DNA from: CAJBVW01 sp964457335
GTDB taxonomy: Bacteria; Myxococcota_A; UBA796; SXON01
Assembly (NCBI GenBank): GCA_964457335.1
Contig: CAYWGD010000020.1
Location: 16,444 to 80,443 of the forward strand
Direction: 5' to 3'
Length of the DNA stretch: 64,000 nucleotides
The notes under the pieces were generated by a model that was given only the letters and a program-made list of their open reading frames with translations, searched no databases and had not been told where the DNA came from. A program made the translations under genes and the position numbers. Of the stretch, positions 59,589 to 64,000 are shown one piece after another. How positions within the stretch are numbered: position 1 is the first letter of the stretch; each line of letters begins with the position of its first letter.

Positions 59589-60155
59589 TCACTCCCGCCC
59601 GCCGAGCGCCCGGCACGTCACCGAGAGGCGGAAGGGGCCGGTCGCGGCCTGCTTCCCCTCCACGGCGACGAGGTAGTCGCGCTCCTTGAAGGTGTTGAGG
59701 CGGATCACGCCGCCGCCCGGCTTCGCGTCGCCCTCGCACTCGGGCACCAGGTGGTTCACGCCGGGGCAGGTCCCCTCGTAGGTCCAGGCGAGCGCGGCGA
59801 TGTCGAGGTCCACGCAGTCGGACTGGAGCTTGACCGTGATGTCCTGGTTGGCGGGCGCCTTCAGCAGGTACACGCGCTCGGGGCCCGAGCGGTCGTCTCC
59901 CGCGGGGAAGCAGAACTTGCCGGCGTAGAAGTCGTCGTTCCACTCCGAGTCGCCGCCGACGACCGTGCCCTCGATGGTCTCCCCGCAACGCAGGATGCCG
60001 GAGAGGCAGGCGTTCGGGGCGTCCTCGGAGACGTCGGCGTCGCACGGCATGGGGGGCGTGGTCGCCTCCTCCTTGGCGGCGAGCGCGGCCGCCTTGACCT
60101 TCTCCAAGGCCACGGTGGCCTCGCGGCAACCCAGCAGGAAGGTCAGGATCATCAT
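59589..60155 (-). CDS. Lipoprotein of unknown function
   Basis: 188 residues from ATG at 60155, which overlaps the GNAT stop (ATGA). MMILTFLLGC is a minimal lipoprotein signal. The mature part has a helical linker and a beta-rich domain (ETIEGTVVGGDSEWNDDFYA, RVYLLKAPANQDITVKLQSD, DLDIAALAWTYEGTCPGVNH) resembling the bacterial pre-peptidase C-terminal (PPC-like) fold. Six cysteines may form disulfides. No enzyme motif was seen. Confidence 0.72.
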   Translation of the reverse strand: MMILTFLLGCREATVALEKVKAAALAAKEEATTPPMPCDADVSEDAPNACLSGILRCGETIEGTVVGGDSEWNDDFYAGKFCFPAGDDRSGPERVYLLKAPANQDITVKLQSDCVDLDIAALAWTYEGTCPGVNHLVPECEGDAKPGGGVIRLNTFKERDYLVAVEGKQAATGPFRLSVTCRALGGRE

Positions 60156-60691
60156 GGCTTCCACTCTCCACGCAACAGGCCGTACAACAAGGCGTCCCCG
60201 GAGGTGCCGGGCTCGCTCCGGATGACGCCCTCGCGGACGAAGCCGAGCTTCTCGAGTAGACGGATCCCGCGCGTGTCGGATTCACGCACGCGCGCCTCCG
60301 CGCGCGACAAATCCGGGAAGTGCTCGAACAACCAGCCGAGCAGCAAACCCACCGCCTCGCCGGTGATGCCCTTCCCGGCGACGGCGGGGTGCATCACCCA
60401 GCCGATCTCCATCGTGAGCGGCGAGATCCAGACCTGCCGGAAGGCGACGCCGCCCACGAGCTGCCCGCCGAACACCACGCCGAGGTCGCAGCGCGGGGGG
60501 CGCCCGTAGCGGGCGATCGTGTCGACGACGTAGCGGGCGGTGTCCTCGGGCCCGGCGCCGCCGAGCCAGGAGCCGTACTCCTGGGCGGGCTGCGCGTCGG
60601 CGTAGGCGCGGAAGGCCGCGAAGTCGGAGGCGGTGAACGGGCGGATGACGAGGCGCTCCGACCGGAGCGTGGGGGGCGACCAGGTGTTCAT
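60152..60691 (-). CDS. GNAT-family N-acetyltransferase (RimJ/RimL-like)
   Basis: 179 residues, ATGA-coupled to the rhodanese-like gene. LRSERLVIRPFTASDFAAFR is the RimJ/RimL-type start. The acetyl-CoA loop region is IGWVMHPAVAGKGITGEAVG, and ARVRESDTRGIRLLEKLGFV is the C-terminal GNAT signature. It acetylates a small molecule or a protein N-terminus; the substrate is unknown. Confidence 0.88.
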   Translation of the reverse strand: MNTWSPPTLRSERLVIRPFTASDFAAFRAYADAQPAQEYGSWLGGAGPEDTARYVVDTIARYGRPPRCDLGVVFGGQLVGGVAFRQVWISPLTMEIGWVMHPAVAGKGITGEAVGLLLGWLFEHFPDLSRAEARVRESDTRGIRLLEKLGFVREGVIRSEPGTSGDALLYGLLRGEWKP

Positions 60692-61176
60692 CGAGCGCTC
60701 TCGACCGGGCCGCCCGCCGCTTTCCAGGCGGCGCTCCCGCCGACCAGCACCCAGGCGTCCTCGATGCCGCGCTCGCGGAAGAACGCCACGGCGCGCGTGG
60801 CCGCGTCGTCGGGGCCCCAGGCGACGACGAGCTGGTCGTCGGAGAGCTCCGACACGCGCGTGGAGACCTCGGAGAGCGGCATGTGCAGCGAGCCGGCGGG
60901 CTCGTCGCCCACGCGGCGCTCGCGCACGTCCACGAACACGACGGTGCGGCCCTCGCGCTGGGCCGCGCGGACCGCGGCGGCGTCCATGCGGACGGTCGCC
61001 GGGTCGATCTCCGAGGAGAGCTGCGGGCCCGCGGCCGGCTTGTCCGTGTTCGCGATCTCGCCGGGATCGCGCGTCGCGCCGTACTTCTCCCGGGCCTTCG
61101 CGTCCTCGCGGTCCTGGAAGGCCTTGGCCGCGCGCGTCGCGACCGCGAAGGGAAGATTGACGAGCCGCCTCAACAT
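60688..61176 (-). CDS. Rhodanese-like protein lacking the catalytic Cys
   Basis: 162 residues. After a 40-residue basic N-terminal helix (LVNLPFAVATRAAKAFQDRE), a rhodanese fold is visible: TVVFVDVRERRVGDEPAGSL, HMPLSEV and GIEDAWVLVGGSAAWKAAGG. At the active-site loop, where active enzymes have a Cys after the VVVY strand, this protein reads LVVAWGPDDAATRA. It should therefore not carry a persulfide and is probably a binding or regulatory domain. TAAGAT lies six bases before the ATG. First gene of the four-gene minus-strand block. Confidence 0.85.
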   Translation of the reverse strand: MLRRLVNLPFAVATRAAKAFQDREDAKAREKYGATRDPGEIANTDKPAAGPQLSSEIDPATVRMDAAAVRAAQREGRTVVFVDVRERRVGDEPAGSLHMPLSEVSTRVSELSDDQLVVAWGPDDAATRAVAFFRERGIEDAWVLVGGSAAWKAAGGPVESAR

Positions 61177-61219
61177 CCGCGCATCTTAGCGCGCCGCGCC
61201 GCTGGTTACAGGGGCGCCG

Positions 61220-61708
61220 ATGCTGCTCTTCCTCCTCCCCGTCGCGCTGGCCGGCAAGTGGGACGGCGCGCCCTCCGACATCCAGGTCGACCGGGTGATC
61301 CCCGCCGAGCCCCAGGCCGTCTTCTCCTACCTGCTCGACCTCTCGCACCTCCGCGCGATCTTCCCCGAGGACTGCGTGGGCCTCTGGGAGCCCGGCGAGC
61401 GGACCTTCGGCGAGGGCGCGAACGCGATCGTGCGCTACGACATCGCGGCGATGCACCGGAAGTTGCCGATGACGCTCGTGCGCGCCGAGGCGCCGCACCA
61501 CATCGACTTCGACCACCTGGGCCCGCGCGGGTTCGTGACGCGCTGGTCGCTCGAGCCGGCGGACGGCGGCACGAAGGTGACCATCCTCACGCCGATCAAC
61601 GCGCCGCCGTGGCCGTTCCGGGGCTACTACCACCAGGTGGTCCGCCCGGAGTGGACGGAGTGTTACGCCCGCACCCTGGAGAACCTGGCGGGCGCGTTGG
61701 CGAAGTGA
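61220..61708 (+). CDS. Exported SRPBCC (START-like) protein
   Basis: 162 residues. A short signal peptide (MLLFLLPVALAG) precedes a START/polyketide-cyclase-type fold (DRVIPAEPQAVFSYLLDLSH, GANAIVRYDIAAM, RWSLEPADGGTKVTILTPIN) that binds a hydrophobic ligand. Export is unusual for the family but common in this phylum. TACAGG lies seven bases before the ATG, and the stop overlaps the next gene (GTGA). Confidence 0.78.
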   Translation: MLLFLLPVALAGKWDGAPSDIQVDRVIPAEPQAVFSYLLDLSHLRAIFPEDCVGLWEPGERTFGEGANAIVRYDIAAMHRKLPMTLVRAEAPHHIDFDHLGPRGFVTRWSLEPADGGTKVTILTPINAPPWPFRGYYHQVVRPEWTECYARTLENLAGALAK

Positions 61709-62487
61709 GCGGGGTCGCCTCGGCGCTGGTCGCGACGGCGCTCGCCGCCGGCCTGCGCGCGGATGCCGAGGCCGCCGATGCCCGTCGCGACTGGCCCGCC
61801 GCGCTGGCGGCGTGGGAGCGGTGCGCCGCGGAGGCGCCCGATCGGGACGCGCGCTTCTGCGAGATCCGGCGCGCCGCGCTGGCCCCGCACGCCGCCGACG
61901 GCTTCGCCGGCTGGGACGTGCTGGAGGGGGTGCGCCGCGACTACCGGACCCTCGGCTCGGACGCCGCGATGGCGGAGATCGAGGCGGCGCTGGCCGCCGC
62001 CCCGGAGGGCCCCGCCGCGCCCGCCATGCGGCTGTGGCTCGCCAACGAGCACAACCGGCGTGGCGACGCCGTGGCCGTCGAGCGCCTCGGCCAGGAGATG
62101 GCCGCCGACGCGCGCACGCCGGGCGCCGCGGTCCGCTACGTCCAGGGCATCGGCGTGCACGAGCGGCTCGAGGCGCGGCGCCGCGCGATCGGCGTCGCCG
62201 GAGCGGTGCTCGGCGTCGGCTACGCGCTCGTGGCGCTCGTGCGGCCGGGCCCGCTGAAGTGGCGGTCCGCGGCGACGGCGGGCGTGGTGCTCGGGCTCGT
62301 GCCGGCGGGCTTCGCCGCGCTCTACGAGGAGGGCATGGCCGGCGGCTTCCTGCTCGTCGCGATCGTCCTGACCGGCGCGGTGCTCGGCGCCGCGCGCGCG
62401 CCCTGGTGGGTGGCCGTGCCGGGCACGCTCGGCGGCGTCGCCGCGGTGGCCTGGGCGAACGGCTGGTATCCTTCCCTGGGGCTGTGA
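61705..62487 (+). CDS. Membrane protein with helical N-terminal domain
   Basis: 260 residues from GTG at 61705, coupled to the SRPBCC gene. The N-terminal half is Ala-rich helical and TPR-like (DAEAADARRDWPAALAAWER, MRLWLANEHNRRGDAVAVER). The C-terminal half has four membrane helices (AIGVAGAVLGVGYALVALV, AATAGVVLGLVPAGFAALY, GFLLVAIVLTGAVLGAA, VAVPGTLGGVAAVAWANG). Not recognised. It directly abuts the radical SAM gene. Confidence 0.68.
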   Translation: MSGVASALVATALAAGLRADAEAADARRDWPAALAAWERCAAEAPDRDARFCEIRRAALAPHAADGFAGWDVLEGVRRDYRTLGSDAAMAEIEAALAAAPEGPAAPAMRLWLANEHNRRGDAVAVERLGQEMAADARTPGAAVRYVQGIGVHERLEARRRAIGVAGAVLGVGYALVALVRPGPLKWRSAATAGVVLGLVPAGFAALYEEGMAGGFLLVAIVLTGAVLGAARAPWWVAVPGTLGGVAAVAWANGWYPSLGL

Positions 62488-63657
62488 ATGATCCGCCGCA
62501 TCCGGCTCGGCCACGCGCCCAACTGTTCGTCGCTCGGGAACGTGCTCAACGCGCTCGTGTGGACGCAGGCGGTGGTGGGCGCGCTGTGGGTCGCGGCCGA
62601 GTCCTGGCCGGCGCGGCGGCGGCGCAAGGAGCCCGACGGCGGCGAGACGCGCGTGGTGGACGACCCGCCGGCCCTCGTGAGCACGAGCGAGCGCCCGGAG
62701 GGCCCCATCGAGGCGCACGTGCAGGTCACGAAGGCCTGCGGCCTCCCCTGCCCCTCCTGCCACATCGACCCGACCGCGGACGGCGCGCACGTGCCCGTCG
62801 ACACGCTGGAGGCGCGCTTCGCGGGGCTCGCCGCGCGGGGGGTGTTCCGCGTGGCCATCGGCGGCGGGGAGGCGCTCCGGCACCCCGATCTCGCCGGCAT
62901 CGCCTCGGCGGCGGCGCGGCACGGGCTCACCATCGGCATCACCACGTCGGGCGTCGGGATCCGGCGGCGTCTCGACGAGCTCGACGGCTACGGGCAGATC
63001 AACGTGTCGCTCGACGGCGTCGGGCCCGTGTTCGCGGCGGCGCGCGGCTACGACGGCGCGGACGGCGCGCTGGACGCGATCCGGGCGCTCGCCGGGCGGG
63101 GCGCGCGCGTCGGGGTGAACATCGTGCTCGATCGCCGGACGTTCCCACACGTGCGGGAGACCGTCCGCGCGGCGGTCGAGGCCGGCGCGCGCGACGTGCA
63201 GCTCCTGCGGCTCAAGCCCGCCGGCCGCGCCACGCGCGACTACGCCGACCGCCGGCTCACCGCGGCGCAGGGCGAGGCCCTCTGGCCCGCCGCGCGCGAG
63301 CTGCTCGACGAGCACCCCGGCGTCACCTTCCGCGTGGACTGCGCGCTGGTGCCGTTCCTCGCCGCGCACGGGGTCGACGCCGAGCGCCTGCGGGCGTTCG
63401 GCTTCCTCGGCTGCCATGGCGGCGACGCGCTCCTCTCGGTGGATCCCGCCGGGGAGGAGCACCCCTGCAGCTTCGTCGCGGGGCCCGTCACGCCGGAGTG
63501 GCGCGCCGGCGTCACCCGCGGGCCGTGCGCGACCTGCGCGTACCGGGACGTGTGCCGCGGCGGCTGCCACGCGGTGGCGGCGCACCTCGCGGGGGACGCC
63601 TTCGCGCCGGACCCGGAGTGTCCGATCGTGGTCGCCGCGGGTGGGGTCGGGGCGTGA
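62488..63657 (+). CDS. Radical SAM/SPASM protein with an NCSS-containing N-terminal extension
   Basis: 389 residues, starting directly at the preceding stop. The radical SAM cluster motif CGLPCPSC is near residue 84, the SAM-binding glycine motif VAIGGGEALRHPDL follows, and a C-terminal SPASM-type auxiliary cluster region contains CATCAYRDVCRGGCH and PDPECP. Such enzymes modify peptides (RiPPs, quinohaemoproteins) or act in cofactor synthesis. Before the catalytic domain come about 75 residues with RLGHAPNCSSLGNVLNALVW, a hydrophobic helix and a charged linker. The NCSS motif is unexplained; it could be a cofactor or metal site or a fused peptide element. No precursor peptide gene is evident downstream, where the window ends. 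Confidence 0.85.
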   Translation: MIRRIRLGHAPNCSSLGNVLNALVWTQAVVGALWVAAESWPARRRRKEPDGGETRVVDDPPALVSTSERPEGPIEAHVQVTKACGLPCPSCHIDPTADGAHVPVDTLEARFAGLAARGVFRVAIGGGEALRHPDLAGIASAAARHGLTIGITTSGVGIRRRLDELDGYGQINVSLDGVGPVFAAARGYDGADGALDAIRALAGRGARVGVNIVLDRRTFPHVRETVRAAVEAGARDVQLLRLKPAGRATRDYADRRLTAAQGEALWPAARELLDEHPGVTFRVDCALVPFLAAHGVDAERLRAFGFLGCHGGDALLSVDPAGEEHPCSFVAGPVTPEWRAGVTRGPCATCAYRDVCRGGCHAVAAHLAGDAFAPDPECPIVVAAGGVGA

Positions 63658-63670
63658 AGGGGGGTTCCTG

Positions 63671-63766
<96 letters not shown>

Positions 63767-64000
63767 GCGCCCGGCGCTTCGAGCGGCACGGACGAGTCGC
63801 CGGAGTCGGACGCGCCGCCGGGCGCGTCCTTGGTCCGGCTCCGGAGCAGGGAGCGGGGCCCGGCCGGCACGTGGAACCTCCGTGACCGCCCGGCGGTCAT
63901 CGAGCGGGGACGTGGCCGACACGCTGGCGCCCGCGCGGGGGCCCCCGGGCGTTCCCGCGGCACGCGGCGCCGGCGGGCGCCGCGTGCCACGGGACCGGCC
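63767..64000. other. No supported gene
   Basis: All frames stay open but none shows a recognisable motif, start signal or normal amino-acid composition. The region is too close to the homopolymer tract to trust the frame. A gene continuing beyond the window on either strand cannot be excluded. Confidence 0.4.

Overview
The window is a dense, very GC-rich bacterial chromosome segment carrying about 60 protein genes, one tRNA gene and no phage, plasmid or insertion-sequence genes. Third codon positions are so GC-rich that the antisense frames stay open for long stretches. An MglA-like GTPase, thrombospondin-type-3/OmpA proteins, PKD and beta-propeller lipoproteins with acidic DTD linkers, a myxobacterial-type HEAT protein and a type II secretion ATPase N-terminal domain all point to Myxococcota (the former Deltaproteobacteria). 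This assignment is an inference from gene content.

Layout. 1-3.2 kb (minus): M16-like lipoprotein, LEA14/WHy-type lipoprotein and a KAP-type P-loop NTPase that runs off the left edge. 3.5-12.7 kb: biotin genes bioB-bioF and, separately, bioA; a pyroglutamyl-peptidase; ATP sulfurylase with a glyoxalase-like gene; an OmpA-family protein. 12.8-22.3 kb (mostly minus): a beta-oxidation island with FadJ-type bifunctional enzyme, two thiolases, 3-hydroxyacyl-CoA dehydrogenase and an enoyl-CoA hydratase fused to a GspE/MshE N-terminal-type domain, together with a DUF808 membrane protein and a lipoprotein methyltransferase. 22.4-31.7 kb: alpha/beta-hydrolase lipoprotein, PHP-domain lipoprotein, a 1145-residue WD40-TIR protein, a porin-like barrel and a lipoprotein. 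31.7-33 kb: thiG and a thiE-like gene. 33-44.2 kb: small Cys-rich lipoproteins, a GT4 glycosyltransferase with a TPR membrane protein, a HEAT protein, a barrel, two PKD lipoproteins and a multi-spanning GT-C-like protein. 44.2-51.2 kb: tRNA-Leu(CAG), a lipoprotein, a Nudix hydrolase and a four-gene block of propeller lipoproteins plus a barrel. 51.2-64 kb: lgt, membrane-anchored MglA-like GTPase, recJ, aconitase, a minus-strand block (rhodanese-like, GNAT, lipoprotein, flippase-like), an SRPBCC protein, a membrane protein and a radical SAM/SPASM protein. About sixteen predicted lipoproteins surround the gene for Lgt, which lipidates them.

The most unusual feature is a family of about ten GC-palindromic elements of the form TGGGGCGGGGGG, short spacer, CCCCCCGCAACGCCCCCC. 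Four copies are intergenic and six are embedded in frame in protein genes: bioA, the hydratase fusion, the porin, the GT-C protein, a propeller lipoprotein and the flippase-like protein. All six embedded copies lie in the sense orientation and at protein linkers, tails or loops, much as Rickettsia palindromic elements do. Two copies have grown to about 150-170 bp by acquiring nested hairpins.

Two further signals run through the whole window. First, transcription-unit-initial genes repeatedly carry a TAnnnn hexamer (often TAG) only 5-8 bases before a start codon that mostly lacks a ribosome-binding site, which suggests frequent leaderless transcripts. Others carry the hexamer about 18-26 bases upstream together with a GGAG-type site. 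Second, genes inside operons overlap by ATGA or GTGA junctions.
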